This document shows positions 9,207 through 19,500 of a DNA stretch of 64,000 bases, piece after piece (position 1 is the first letter of the stretch; each line of letters starts with the position of its first letter). A program made the position numbers and the translations under genes. Under the pieces are notes generated by a model. It saw only the letters and a list, made by a program, of their open reading frames with translations, was not told where the DNA came from and ran no database searches. The stretch is from JBBRWV01 sp038248985. Its GTDB lineage: Bacteria > Planctomycetota > Phycisphaerae > WQYP01. Location: contig JBBRWV010000001.1 in NCBI GenBank assembly GCA_038248985.1, forward strand, positions 1 through 64,000. Direction: 5' to 3'.

Positions 9207-10274
9207 ATGGACGCAGCGTATCGCAGGCCGCCGACCGTGGAATGGGTGGGGGATATCCAGGGCCACCTGGAAGTATTGGACCAACGGGTGTTGCCGGGCC
9301 GGGTCGAGGTCTTGCGCCTGAACACAGTGGAAGAGGTGTGGGATGCGATCAAAACATTGGCGGTGCGGGGCGCGCCGGCGATTGGGGTGGCGGCGGCATA
9401 CGGAATGGTGATCGGGGCGCGGAAGGTGGGGCCTTCGTCCCAATCGGCGATGGTGATTGAAGTGCTGCAGGAATGCGGGGCATATTTGAAATCAAGCCGG
9501 CCGACGGCGGTGAACCTGGAGTGGGCGGTCGACCAGATGGAGCGTGTGGCAATATCGGAGCGGGGAGTTGGAGCGCGACAACTGGTGCGGCGGCTCTTGG
9601 AAGAGGCGCGGGCGATCCATGCGGATGACCTGGAAAAGTGCCTGGCGATTGGCAAACATGGTGCGCGTTTTATCGAGGAGGGGTTTGGGGTACTGACACA
9701 CTGCAATGCGGGAAGCTTGGCGACGTCAGACCATGGGACGGCGTTGTCGCTGATGTATGAGGCGCAGCGGCTGGGGCGGAAGTTTCAGGTGTTTGCCGAT
9801 GAGACGCGGCCATTGCTGCAGGGGGCACGCCTGACCGCGTGGGAACTGTCGACGGCCGGCGTGGATACGACGCTGATTTGCGACAACATGGCGGGCTTGC
9901 TGATGAAGCAGGGAAAGATCCAGTTGGTGATTGTGGGGGCAGACCGTATCGCCGCCAATGGCGATACGGCCAACAAGATTGGCACGTATTCGGTGGCGAC
10001 GCTGGCGAAGGCACATGGAATCCCCGTGGTGGTGGCCGCGCCCACGAACACGTTTGATTTATCGCTCACGCATGGGGGTTTAATTCCGATCGAGGAACGG
10101 GCACCGGAGGAGGTGACGGGTTTCGGAGGCGTGCGGACAGCGCCGGCCGGGATGAAAGTCTACAATCCGTCATTTGATGTTACACTGGCGGGCTTGATTA
10201 CGGCGATCGTGACCGAACGCGGGGTGATCAGCCCGGTGGAGGAACAGGGGATTCGCAGGAACGTCGAGGGGTGA
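9207..10274 (+). CDS. mtnA: S-methyl-5-thioribose-1-phosphate isomerase
   Basis: This ~355-aa enzyme interconverts methylthioribose-1-phosphate and methylthioribulose-1-phosphate in the methionine salvage pathway. It shows RGAPAIGVAAAYG at ~55, the THCNAGSLAT segment with the catalytic cysteine at ~155, and IVGADRIAANGDTANKIGTY with the catalytic aspartate at ~240, all diagnostic of MtnA rather than eIF2B. ATG 9207 (MDAAYRRPPTVEW) is preferred; the frame extends upstream to 9174 but that part is not family-like. No other methionine-salvage gene is adjacent. The gene is convergent with galU. Confidence 0.94.
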   Translation: MDAAYRRPPTVEWVGDIQGHLEVLDQRVLPGRVEVLRLNTVEEVWDAIKTLAVRGAPAIGVAAAYGMVIGARKVGPSSQSAMVIEVLQECGAYLKSSRPTAVNLEWAVDQMERVAISERGVGARQLVRRLLEEARAIHADDLEKCLAIGKHGARFIEEGFGVLTHCNAGSLATSDHGTALSLMYEAQRLGRKFQVFADETRPLLQGARLTAWELSTAGVDTTLICDNMAGLLMKQGKIQLVIVGADRIAANGDTANKIGTYSVATLAKAHGIPVVVAAPTNTFDLSLTHGGLIPIEERAPEEVTGFGGVRTAPAGMKVYNPSFDVTLAGLITAIVTERGVISPVEEQGIRRNVEG

Positions 10275-10405
10275 GCGGACCAGGAGCGATTCAGGACATA
10301 GCCTTATATACATGAAGCGCCGCGAGAAATGTTTGGCATGAACGATGCCGGACATTCTTGCTGAAAGCGCAGCGGTGGCGCAGCAGGATTTTGGCTTGGG
10401 CGCGG

Positions 10406-11374
10406 TTACTGCTTTTTCACCGTGGCCAGTTGCTGGGTGAGGAGCCGGGCCAACGATTCGACGATTTCCTGACGGTGTATGCCGGCGAGGGCGAGGGCGA
10501 TCTGGGTTTCCATAAGGCCGAAGGGGATGCCGGTGTCATAGCGTTCGCCGATGACTTCGAAGCAGTAGTAACGCTTGAGTTGCTGGCGCATCATTTCCTG
10601 GGCGGAGGTGAGTTGGATTTCGCCCTTCTCGCGCAGGTTGTCCTTGATCTGCTTTTCGATCGCGTCGAAGAGGGCCGGCGGGAAGACGTGCATGCCGAAG
10701 TGGCACAGGTACATGCCGGGGGCGACGCCGGGCGTGGCGAGATTTTGTCGGGCGAAGTCGATGGTTGGTTTTTCCTTGATGGTTTCGACATCGTAGAGGC
10801 GGGGTTGGGAGGGGAGGGGTTTGCCTTTCATGGTGCCGAAGAGATGGAGGAGGTTTTCGGCGGTGGGTTTGACGGCCGAGACGGCATCTGCGCCGCTGGA
10901 GGCGAAGGAGTCAATGAGTTGTTTGGCGCAGCGGTCATTCTCGCCGGTGATGTAAATGTGATCGCCGAGCATGAGGAGGAACGGTTCATTGCCGATGAAG
11001 TTTTTGGCCTGGTAGACGGCGTGTCCGTAACCCTCAGGCGTGTGCTGGGTGACGAAGGTGAGCGATTTTTCCATTTTGGCGAGCTTTTCGGATTCCTTGA
11101 GGGCCCATTCCTTTCCCTTGAACGCCGGGAGGAGTTCGGCGGTCAGGCCGCGGAAGTAGTGTTTGAACTGCACTTCATCGCCGGGCGAGACGACGATGCA
11201 GATTTCTTCGATGCCGGCGTCGAAGGCTTCTTCGCAGATAATCTGGATGACGGGCTTGGTGAGGCCGTCGCGATCCACCATGGGGAGGAGTTCTTTCTGG
11301 ACGATCGAGGTCGCGGGGTACATGCGGGTGCCACGGCCAGCGGCGGTGATGACGGCTTTACGGACTATCGACAT
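10406..11374 (-). CDS. galU: UTP-glucose-1-phosphate uridylyltransferase
   Basis: This 322-aa protein makes UDP-glucose from UTP and glucose-1-phosphate for polysaccharide synthesis. The nucleotide-binding start AAGRGTRMYPATSIVQKE and LLPMVDRDGLTKPVIQ (substrate lysines) are visible, followed by LMLGDHIYI (metal-binding Asp) at ~132 and the VEKP-equivalent IKEKPTI at ~195. A GGAGC site precedes the ATG. It is transcribed in the same direction as the downstream-of-operator ROK gene, with 45 bp between them, so the two may share a transcript and regulator. Confidence 0.93.
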   Translation of the reverse strand: MSIVRKAVITAAGRGTRMYPATSIVQKELLPMVDRDGLTKPVIQIICEEAFDAGIEEICIVVSPGDEVQFKHYFRGLTAELLPAFKGKEWALKESEKLAKMEKSLTFVTQHTPEGYGHAVYQAKNFIGNEPFLLMLGDHIYITGENDRCAKQLIDSFASSGADAVSAVKPTAENLLHLFGTMKGKPLPSQPRLYDVETIKEKPTIDFARQNLATPGVAPGMYLCHFGMHVFPPALFDAIEKQIKDNLREKGEIQLTSAQEMMRQQLKRYYCFEVIGERYDTGIPFGLMETQIALALAGIHRQEIVESLARLLTQQLATVKKQ

Positions 11375-11419
11375 GATTGCTCCTTAGGGTTTTAACGAGA
11401 CAGTTATTTCAAAAACGAT

Positions 11420-12637
11420 TCATCTTTCAATTTTGGGAGACGGAAGGAGGATGCGGTCGATGGCAGCGGCGACGAGGCCCAGGGCGCGGCGGCGCGGCGC
11501 CAAGGTGATGCGCACCTCGCCGAAGCGGGCCCACATGGAGGCGTCGCGGATGGCAGTGGTGATGCGGTCGGTGATCGGTGGGGGAAGTTCCGCGAGGAAA
11601 CCCGTGAGGACAACGTCGCGAATGCCGACAAGGTTGAGGGCCGTGGCGATGATGGCCCCGGCGGCATCGAGCGTGGGGGTGAGCCATTTTTCCAGAGGGT
11701 TGTGTTCGAGGTGGTGAACGAGCGTGGGCCATGATTTCTTGGCCGAGTGATGGGTCTTGGCGAAGGACGCGAGGAGGCCGCGGCGCGACAGCAGGGTTTC
11801 GAGGCAGCCAGTGTTGCCGCAGCCGCACGGCCGACGGTTGCCGGGGATGCGCGAGTGGCCGATCTCGCCGGAGAGGGGAAGCGGCGAGACATAAAGATGC
11901 GAATTGGCGGCCAGCGCCCCGCCGACGCCAGCACCGAAATCAACGAGGAGAAAATCTTTGATGACCGGTTGGGCCCAGAGTTGGCCGAGGGCGAGAGCGC
12001 GGATTTCCTGGACGAAGCAGAGGGGGGTGGCGCGGGCGGCGGGCAGCGCTTCGTGGACGAGCGTGCCAAGATTGACGTTGTGCAACCAGGGGATGTTGGG
12101 CGAGAGCAGCGTCAGCCCGGTGGATTCGTCGAGGGCGCCGGGGACGGAGATCGCGATGGCGGCAGTATCCGGGTTGTGAAGCGAGCGGACGGCCGACGCG
12201 AGGTCGCGGATGAAAGCCTCGCGGGAAGCGGGGGTCTTGAACGTGATCGGCCAAGAGCGTTCCGAAGTGGGTTCATTGGTGGCGGGATCTTTCTGTGGTC
12301 CGGCGATGGGCAGGGCTGAGAGACGCGTGTTGTGAACCCCAATCTGGAGTGCGAGGATGGATTCGCGCGTGCGGTTAAGACGCAGCGGCCGGGAAGGGCG
12401 CCCGGTGCGGTCACGCGGCGCAAAGTGGTCGGGGGTGTCGACGGCTGGTGGAGGCGAATCTTCCTCCTCAAGCAGTCCGTCGGCGAGAAGTTGTTCGGCA
12501 ATCTTGCCGACGGTGGGGGCGGAAAGGCCGATGGATTTGGCGGCATCGGCGCGGGATGCCGGTCCGGCGGCGCGGAGGTAGTCAAAGACCGCGAGGCGGT
12601 TGGAGGCGCGGGCGTCATGGGGGAGGATGGTGGGCAT
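11420..12637 (-). CDS. ROK-family transcriptional repressor (NagC/XylR-like)
   Basis: This 405-aa regulator has an N-terminal winged helix-turn-helix (residues ~10-65, SRADAAKSIGLSAPTVGKIAEQLLADGLLEE) and a ROK sugar-kinase-like domain. In the ROK domain, LLVDFGAGVGGAL is the phosphate/ATP-fold loop, and GEIGHSRIPG plus the zinc cluster CGCGNTGCLE (~275-290) are family signatures. AGGAG lies five bases before ATG. The gene precedes galU on the same strand. A 26-bp near-perfect palindrome just upstream of its start is the probable autoregulatory operator. The ligand is unknown; sugar or sugar phosphate is expected for the family. Confidence 0.9.
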   Translation of the reverse strand: MPTILPHDARASNRLAVFDYLRAAGPASRADAAKSIGLSAPTVGKIAEQLLADGLLEEEDSPPPAVDTPDHFAPRDRTGRPSRPLRLNRTRESILALQIGVHNTRLSALPIAGPQKDPATNEPTSERSWPITFKTPASREAFIRDLASAVRSLHNPDTAAIAISVPGALDESTGLTLLSPNIPWLHNVNLGTLVHEALPAARATPLCFVQEIRALALGQLWAQPVIKDFLLVDFGAGVGGALAANSHLYVSPLPLSGEIGHSRIPGNRRPCGCGNTGCLETLLSRRGLLASFAKTHHSAKKSWPTLVHHLEHNPLEKWLTPTLDAAGAIIATALNLVGIRDVVLTGFLAELPPPITDRITTAIRDASMWARFGEVRITLAPRRRALGLVAAAIDRILLPSPKIER

Positions 12638-12659
12638 GGTGCTCCTGGCTGGGTATTAA

Positions 12660-12685
12660 TAAGCTAAGTTAATTAATTTAGCTTA
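12660..12685. promoter_or_regulatory. 26-bp palindromic operator upstream of ROK repressor
   Basis: The A+T-rich sequence has arms TAAGCTAA and TTAGCTTA flanking a TTAATTAA core; 12 of 13 base pairs are symmetric around the centre between 12672 and 12673 (only 12668/12677 mismatch). It stands out in very G-rich surroundings, 22 bp upstream of the ROK start. ROK repressors of the NagC/Mlc/XylR type bind A+T-rich palindromes with TTAG/CTAA-like ends, so autoregulation is likely. It also lies ~125 bp upstream of the divergent small gene. Confidence 0.7.
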
Positions 12686-12808
12686 GAAAGTCAAGCGGAG
12701 GCGAAATTGGGGAGGCACGAGAAAGGGGAAGGATAGGGGTTTCGCCGATGTGACGAGATGCTAAAATGGAGGCATAGCCACGGATCGTTTTTTTGAGGTA
12801 GAAGGAAA

Positions 12809-13027
12809 ATGCTCGAAGATATTGAAGAGTTGCTGAGTAAATTGCCGTTTGAGCCGTTCCGGATTGTCATTTCGAGCGGTGATAAATACGCGGTATCCAA
12901 TCCCCATAATGTGGCGATTGGCAAATCGAAACTCTCATATTTTTTCCCCCGCTCGGATCATTGGGTATTTATCCGGCTCAATCAGATTACGGCGATTGAG
13001 TCACTCAAATCAGCTTCCAAATCGTAA
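12809..13027 (+). CDS. Small conserved hypothetical protein
   Basis: The 72-aa product has no recognisable catalytic motif. It opens MLEDIEELLSKLPFEPFRIVISSGDKYAVSNPHNVAI, a pattern (short helix, then PFEPFRI, then a serine-glycine hairpin with a Y-V-x-(H/N)-P strand) that resembles a family of tiny planctomycetal proteins of unknown function. No signal peptide or membrane segment is seen. The start is preceded by GAAGGAAA, a plausible ribosome-binding site, and TAAAAT at ~12762 could be a -10 box. It converges on the next gene with 21 bp between stops. Confidence 0.6.
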   Translation: MLEDIEELLSKLPFEPFRIVISSGDKYAVSNPHNVAIGKSKLSYFFPRSDHWVFIRLNQITAIESLKSASKS

Positions 13028-13048
13028 ATTTTGGGGCAGGGGGCGAGA

Positions 13049-13705
13049 TTATTCTCCGGGCTCCTGGGGCCGGTCGGCGAAACTGGGAATAAAGGTTTGC
13101 GGGACGATCACCGGCAGGATCTCGCGGAGCGGGTCGGACTGCTGAAGAAACGTCTTGAAACTCCACACGTCGCGTCCGAAATAAATCCAGAACTTGTGCG
13201 GAGCGGCCCCTTCCTTGAGCTTCTGAAAGGAACGCAGCTTCGTCGTTGAATCGATTTCAAATATGGCCACAGGAATGCGAGCGCGCGCCCAGATCACATC
13301 CACGCGGCCGGATACACGGGTCGGTGGGGCGGCGGATTCCAGAAGTGTGTCGGGGTCGTCAAACAGCGCCGCCGACTCGACCCACCCGCGGCAGTCAAAC
13401 TGGGGCGCGAGCAGTGCAATCTGACGCTGCAGTTGATTGTGGTAGTCGATGCCCCGCAACTGCTGTTTGTGCAGATTCATGCCGATCACGCGGATGCGTG
13501 TGGAAAGGTCGGCGCGGGCGGAGTCGGAGAGCGTGAACTCTGGGGCCATGTTGGGGGTGCTTTCTTTGCGATTCGGGACCGGGACGGTTTTCCACTCGGC
13601 GATGAAAGGTTGGACGAAGGCGGAGACGTTGTCGTGGGTGAGGTCGGCTTCGTTGGCGAAGAGGCGTAGGCGGCGCAGAGATTCGCGGTAGTTTCGTGCG
13701 TCCAT
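13049..13705 (-). CDS. Hypothetical protein with possible nuclease-like C-terminal fold
   Basis: This 218-aa soluble protein has an N-terminal helical region (~1-110) and a C-terminal alpha/beta region (~130-210). The latter reads GRVDVIWARARIPVAIFEID followed by a helix TKLRSFQKLKEGAAP and a strand KFWIYFGRD. That order of strand-Asp, strand-Glu-x-Asp, helix, strand is reminiscent of PD-(D/E)xK endonuclease-like or restriction-like folds, but the lysine of the motif is absent and the assignment is inference only. No neighbour suggests a role. There is no signal peptide. Confidence 0.55.
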   Translation of the reverse strand: MDARNYRESLRRLRLFANEADLTHDNVSAFVQPFIAEWKTVPVPNRKESTPNMAPEFTLSDSARADLSTRIRVIGMNLHKQQLRGIDYHNQLQRQIALLAPQFDCRGWVESAALFDDPDTLLESAAPPTRVSGRVDVIWARARIPVAIFEIDSTTKLRSFQKLKEGAAPHKFWIYFGRDVWSFKTFLQQSDPLREILPVIVPQTFIPSFADRPQEPGE

Positions 13706-14004
13706 ACGGGGATTATAGCGGAAGTTATGGCGGATGGGGAAAAGGCTGGCGCGGGGAAACTCATCGGGACAGTCGGGGGTGTGGACGGGGCCGAGGAAGT
13801 TTCATGGTCGTTCGGTCAGATCGGAATGGAATTTTGATATTATTTGCTGCAATCGGCGAACGCGGTCGCCGTTAATCATATAATGTGAAGTTGCTTTTGC
13901 GCACGCGAACAGATGGGGTACTAAGCCAGTGTGTTCGGCGCGCGGATCAGCAGCACATGTTCATAAAATTTGATGTGTCTAGAAAAGCGCAGAACAGGTG
14001 ATTG
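13706..14004. other. Intergenic region upstream of the TPR/ExbBD locus
   Basis: About 300 bp without a supported gene. It becomes A+T-richer toward the right and contains a TATAAT at 13879-13884 that may be a -10 box, although no convincing -35 lies at 16-18 bp. The ribosome-binding site before the ATG at 14005 is weak (AACAGGTG). It probably carries the promoter of the large envelope locus that follows. Confidence 0.45.
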
Positions 14005-16473
14005 ATGAAAACTGCCGTGGAGATCGTATCGACGAAGGCTGGACGCGCGAAGAGAGGGTCGATTGTCGGGCGATGTGCGATCGGGCTGGTGGTTGCGGCA
14101 ATCGGGGGAAGGGCTTGGGCGGCACCGGAAGATAAATCCGCTGCCAGGGATGCATCTAAGGACGGCGCAGTCAGTGCGGGCTCAGTGAACGGTGGCACGG
14201 CCAAGCCGGGCGACAAGAGCGCCACCACCAAGCCAGGTGGGCAGGCGACCGCCAGTTCCCTGATTGAAGACCGGGCGGCAAGGAAGCTGCTCGCCGCCGG
14301 TGACGCCCGCCTGGCGATGGATCAGTCGCGCGAGGCGCTGGAGCTCTTTCAACAGGTGGTGGAACGCTATCCGCGTTCCGTGGTCCGTTTTGAAGCGTTC
14401 ATGCGGATGGGCAAGTATTACCTGGAAAAGGCGCACGATCCGACCAAGGCCCTGCCGTACTTTGAGCGGTCGGCGGTGGAACTGAACGAGGATACGGCGA
14501 TTCGTGGCGAAGCCATGCTGATGGTGGGGCGGTCCTATTATGATCAGAGCAAATGGCAGCAGGCCTTTGCCAGTTTGCGGCTGGTGACGATTCAGTATCC
14601 CGGCACCGAATTTTCCAACCAGGCTTATTTCTACATTGGCAACGCCCACTACAAGTTGGGGGCCTACAGTCGGGCCATCGAAGCGTTCGGCAAGGTTGGT
14701 ACCGCCATCAGCGATACGGATCTGGGCAAGAAATATATGGAGATCGGCAAACGAATGTTCGTGCGCGTCTCTGATCTGGATCTGACGGCCCTGCAGGAAG
14801 GATCCGCAGTTACCGCGACGGTCACCAGTTCCTCGGGTGACTCCGAGACCGTCAAGCTGTCGCGCGTGGGCCCGCCGAACTCACCCAACTATCTGGGCGA
14901 GCTGGACACCACGCTGGGGGAGGCGGTGAAGGAAGACGGGATGCTGCAGGTGCTGGGGTCGGACAAGGTGATGATCACGTATATGGATGCGCAGACGGCC
15001 TCGAAAGAACTGAATATCGCCCGCAAAACAGAACTGCAGGCCGTGCATAACGGCATCGCCGACTTCATGGATGGGGCGTTCCGCGATCCGCTCAAGACGG
15101 TGGTGGTGGGAAAAACCGCTTACCTGCGGGTGATCGATCTCGATCGCGATATTTCGCCCAAGCCTGACACTGTGCAGGTAAAGGTCGTGGCGAAACGGCT
15201 CGTGAAGAAGGCCTCCACCACCTTGCCCGTCGCAGCAGACGCTGCGGATGCGGCCAAGAAAGTCGAAGGGGCCGAAGTTCCCAAGAAGGATGCGTCCGGT
15301 GCGGACATTCTTCAGGATGACGATGAACTTCCGGTGTACAAGGTGATAGATGAAGTCACGCTGACGCTGGGGGAGCGCCCGCGCGAAGGCGTCACGGACA
15401 GCGGGGCAATGGGTGCCGAAAAGCCGAAGTCGATGCACACCGGGGTCTTTGGCAACAGCGTGCCGATACTGCCGGGGACGGCGGTGGCGGGAGACGGGGT
15501 TCTTCAGGTGGAGTTTTTTGATCGCATTGAAGTGCAGTATATGGATGAGATCAATTCGTCGGGCAAGCCACGCGAAGTGATCGGGGTATGCACCGCCGTG
15601 GACGGGGCGCTGGCCGATGTGAAGGCTTCCGACCCGAATATCGACAATATTCAGCTGGAATTGCAGACCCGGCTGAAAAAGGCAGAAGCACTGACGAACA
15701 TCGGTCGGATCTACAAGCAATTGGGCTTGAAAGAGCAGGCGGTTCTGCATTTCCGCCAGGGGATCAGCGAGTGCGACGCCTTGGATGCGCGGGCCCGAAA
15801 CCTGGGTGGCGAGGTGTTGGAGACCCTGTATGTGCGTTTGTGGAAACTTTACCTGGAATTGGACGAACTGGACCAGGCCGCCAAGATGTGTCTGCAACTG
15901 CAAAAGGATTTTCCCAACAGCCAGTTTGTAGATGAGGCGTTGCTGGGCCTGGGCGAGACGAGTCTGAAGAAGGGCGATGCCGAGAAGGCTATTTCCATCT
16001 TCAAACGAGTGTTGGATTTGCCGGTCAGCGCGCGCAAGGCCGATGCTTTGTATCAAATCGGCCTCTGCCAAGAGCAGATGGCCCAGCCCAAGGCCGGCAC
16101 CTCCGGCGATGCGGCCAAGCCCAACCAAAAGCTGATGGAGTCGGCCTTCCTGAGCTATCAGCAAGTATTCCAGAGATATCCGACCAGCGGCGTGGCGGGT
16201 GATGCCGTCGGAAAAATGGCCGACTATTATCTCGCCGCCAAAGACTACGATCGCGCCATATCCACCCTGCAACAAGCCCTCGATGAATACCCTGACGCCC
16301 AGTTCACTGATCGCATTTTGTATGACTTTGGACGCAGCCTCTACCGCATGCAGCGGACGGACGAGGCCTTGGCCAAGTTCCGGCAGTTGCTCAGTGAATA
16401 TCCCCAGAGCAAATGGGCCAGCAAGGTGAAACCCGTGATCGCGTCACTCGAAAAACGCGGCAAAGGTGATTAG
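14005..16473 (+). CDS. Exported TPR protein with two beta-sandwich repeat units
   Basis: The ~822-aa product has an N-terminal hydrophobic segment ending AIGGRAWA-AP (~residue 40), a signal peptide or membrane anchor. Residues ~85-245 are TPR repeats (for example EALELFQQVVERYPRS, YDQSKWQQAFASLRLVTIQYPGTEF). Two beta-rich units follow at ~251-330 (FVRVSDLDLTALQEG to VMITYMDA) and ~371-515 (AYLRVIDLDRDISP to IEVQYMDE). Both begin with a D-x-D strand and end with an x-x-x-Y-x-D strand. A second TPR array fills ~553-815. The layout and the beta units recur in the next gene, implying common ancestry. Likely periplasmic. Function is unknown; it lies ~90 bp upstream of the giant TPR gene and the ExbBD genes. 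Confidence 0.8.
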   Translation: MKTAVEIVSTKAGRAKRGSIVGRCAIGLVVAAIGGRAWAAPEDKSAARDASKDGAVSAGSVNGGTAKPGDKSATTKPGGQATASSLIEDRAARKLLAAGDARLAMDQSREALELFQQVVERYPRSVVRFEAFMRMGKYYLEKAHDPTKALPYFERSAVELNEDTAIRGEAMLMVGRSYYDQSKWQQAFASLRLVTIQYPGTEFSNQAYFYIGNAHYKLGAYSRAIEAFGKVGTAISDTDLGKKYMEIGKRMFVRVSDLDLTALQEGSAVTATVTSSSGDSETVKLSRVGPPNSPNYLGELDTTLGEAVKEDGMLQVLGSDKVMITYMDAQTASKELNIARKTELQAVHNGIADFMDGAFRDPLKTVVVGKTAYLRVIDLDRDISPKPDTVQVKVVAKRLVKKASTTLPVAADAADAAKKVEGAEVPKKDASGADILQDDDELPVYKVIDEVTLTLGERPREGVTDSGAMGAEKPKSMHTGVFGNSVPILPGTAVAGDGVLQVEFFDRIEVQYMDEINSSGKPREVIGVCTAVDGALADVKASDPNIDNIQLELQTRLKKAEALTNIGRIYKQLGLKEQAVLHFRQGISECDALDARARNLGGEVLETLYVRLWKLYLELDELDQAAKMCLQLQKDFPNSQFVDEALLGLGETSLKKGDAEKAISIFKRVLDLPVSARKADALYQIGLCQEQMAQPKAGTSGDAAKPNQKLMESAFLSYQQVFQRYPTSGVAGDAVGKMADYYLAAKDYDRAISTLQQALDEYPDAQFTDRILYDFGRSLYRMQRTDEALAKFRQLLSEYPQSKWASKVKPVIASLEKRGKGD

Positions 16474-16564
16474 GTAAAGTCGCGGCCACCGGGTCGCGCA
16501 CACACGGCATTCACATGTTTCCGATTTTCCGACTTACGATTTCCGAGTTGAAAGGCTAAACACG

Positions 16565-19500
16565 ATGGCCCGCAAAAATAAATTCATGAGCAAAATTACC
16601 GCATCGGCCCTCCTGGTCGCACTGATGACCGGCGGCGTCGTTTTGTATCCGGATTTGGTGACGGCCGCGCCGAAGGACGCCAAAACCGTGCAGACGTCCA
16701 CCGCTGCCGTGGCCGCCATCAAGACGCTACTCACCCAGATTTCTCAGGCCACTGGCGAAGAATTACGGTCTCCGCTGCGCCTGAAATTGGTGGACGCATA
16801 CATGGAGCACGGACGCCCGTTGGAAGCGGCGGCCGAGTTGCAGGTATGGTTGAAGAACAATTCGAAAGCCCCGGAACGCGAGAGGGCTCTGCTGACCTTG
16901 ATCAACGCCCAGCGCCAAAGCAATGACTGGGACGGTGCTGCGAGTGTGAGCCGCACATTTATACGCGAATATCCCAAATCCGCATCGCTGGAGAGCACGT
17001 TTTCCGGGTTGGTCGAAATTGCGCGTTATGGGCAGGCCTCCCCCGTAAGCGAAGCCTCCGCCCTGGGCGACTGGGTCGCGGCCAATCCGAACGATGCCGC
17101 GAACGCCGGACGCATGTTGCGCCAAGCACGTTTACAGGAACAGTCCGGCGCCGTCGCTGAAGCGATTGCCACCCTGCGAAAATTTACCGCCAAATATCCC
17201 AAGGATCCGGCGGCGGGCGATGCCAGTTGGCGCGCGATTTACCTAACCCACGATCGCCTCCGACGCTCCGCCGAAGCCTTTGAGGCCGGTAAGATTTTCC
17301 TGAACGCCAATCCGAAACGCCCCAACAGCAGCAAGGAATGGCAGTGGCTGGGCGACCTGGCCCGTTCCATGGACAATCACCAGGAAGCGATTCAGGCCTT
17401 CAAGAAGGCTCTGGCGGCTGATCCGACCAATCGAGAGTTGATCAATCAGTTTCAAGATTCTCTATGGCGCACCGGAAATATCCCGGAAATGTCCGCGCTC
17501 TCCGATTTCATGACCAAGAACCTTCCTTGGGATTCGCAGAATTGGAACCTGCGGCTTGCGCTGGCCAACAAGAGCCTGGACGCCGACGGAAAAAAGAACG
17601 GCCCAGCCGTTCAGGCGGAAATGCTCTCTCTGATCGATAAGGGAGTAAGGCCCGGAGATGCCGCAGGGATCTACGAGCGGGCCTCCCTGGCTTTGGGAAT
17701 AGACCCCAAAGTGATCACGGAAACGCTCAAAGGAAAATATGCCCAGGCCAAAAGGGAAGGACGCCGCGAACTGGCGGAACGGATTACGGAACTCCTGCGT
17801 CGCACGCAGGGGGCGACCATCACCCAGGCCTTTATTGAGACGGAGCTGAAAGAGAATCCGCTCAACAATGGCAACTTGGTGCGCACCTACGTTGAGATGT
17901 CGGTGAATGATCAGATTTGGGAGACCAACGAAAAGAAACGCACGAAATATGAGCTCGATGGGACAATTAAGAAGATTGCCGAGATTATCAAACCCTACGC
18001 CTATTTGCCTGAATTGCGCAAAGGGATGGAACAGGCCGGGGACGCCCTCCAACGCACCAAGCAGAAAGAATTGACCGTGGTACTGCGGCAGCAAATCGAA
18101 ATGCTGTCCCAGACCGAGCTGGCCATACAAGTGGATATCGCCTATCGCGAAGCCCGTCGCGATTGGAAAAAAGCGACCGATGCGCTGACTATCCTTTTGA
18201 AAGAATCCAAAACCAATCCGGCAGTATTTACCACTCTGGGCCACGATACGATGTGGACCCTGCTGGAACGCACCCCGCCCGAGGGCGTTGACAAGGTCCT
18301 CGCCTGGTGGGGTGCCCAGGCCGACAGTCGCCCGGATGACATCTGGTTCAACAACATGGTCGGCGACGCATTCCGCCGCTACAAAAAATTCCCCGAAGCC
18401 GTGGTCTTCTATGCCCGCGGCAGCACCGGCACCGTCACCATCGAAAACAGCCAGAACTACAGCCAGGCACTGGGGTCGTTGATTGATGTTTACAGTTACG
18501 AGCTCAAGAAAAATGATGAAGCCGAAAAACTAATCGTCAATTTTGACCGCAACGCAACGTCGTATTCACCCCAGGCACGGCAGGAACGTTACCGCCAGTT
18601 CGGCGATTTCTACGGCCGCTTGAACGCCCGCGACAAACAAATCAACTACTACCGCAAGGCCGCCGAACTCGGCATGTCCAACACCGGCTACGATTCCGTC
18701 AAGAACCTCATGATTGTGCTGCCGCCTGCCGAGAGTGTCGCCTACGGTCAGAAGCTGCTGGCCGATGCGGCCTACGACAAATGGTCTCCCGAAATCGGCC
18801 TCATGGTGGCGCACCGCCAGGCCACGGGCTTGAAAGACATGGCCGCCGCCGTCGATACGCTGGCCTTGGCCAATGAAAAGCGCCTGACCACCGGCACCTT
18901 CGATATGGACAACTGGGGAACATTCCGCGAACTGGTGTCGATGGGCCTTGATCTGGCCGACCCCAAACGCGTGACCGATCCCAAACGCAAGGAAATGCTC
19001 ACCGGCATCAAGCCGCTGGAACCCGCCAAGCTGGACCAGCTGCTCGCCCTGGGAATGCAGTGGCTCGGTTCACAGCAGATGCACGAAGTCGCGCGGGAAA
19101 TCATCCGCCGGGCCGGCACCTCCGGGGAACGCGGTGCCCAACTGGATATTTTCTCGCAGATTCTGGCACGTACCAAGGCCAATGACGGGTGGCACTGGGA
19201 TCGCAACATGGAAATCATCAATGACGAAGTCGCCCGCGGAAATGAGGGGACGGCGTCCACCATGCTCCGATTGCTGCTGAAACAATCCAGTGGCTACAAC
19301 GAAGCCGCCCGCTCCGCCGCTCGTTCGCTGCTCCTCAACACCTATAAAAAATTCGGTGAGGATCTGCTGGCGGTCGATGACAAGTCTCCGATCGCGCCGC
19401 TGCTGAAAGGCGCCAGCTACCTGCGGCTCGGCGAGGAAAAAACCGCCTGGGAGATGTACCAGAAAAACGCGGAACTTTTCGCCCAGAAAATTGACGAAAT

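Noticed and set aside
14881..16275. 464-codon frame on the minus strand
   Set aside because: Antisense to the exported TPR protein, no start context or motif.
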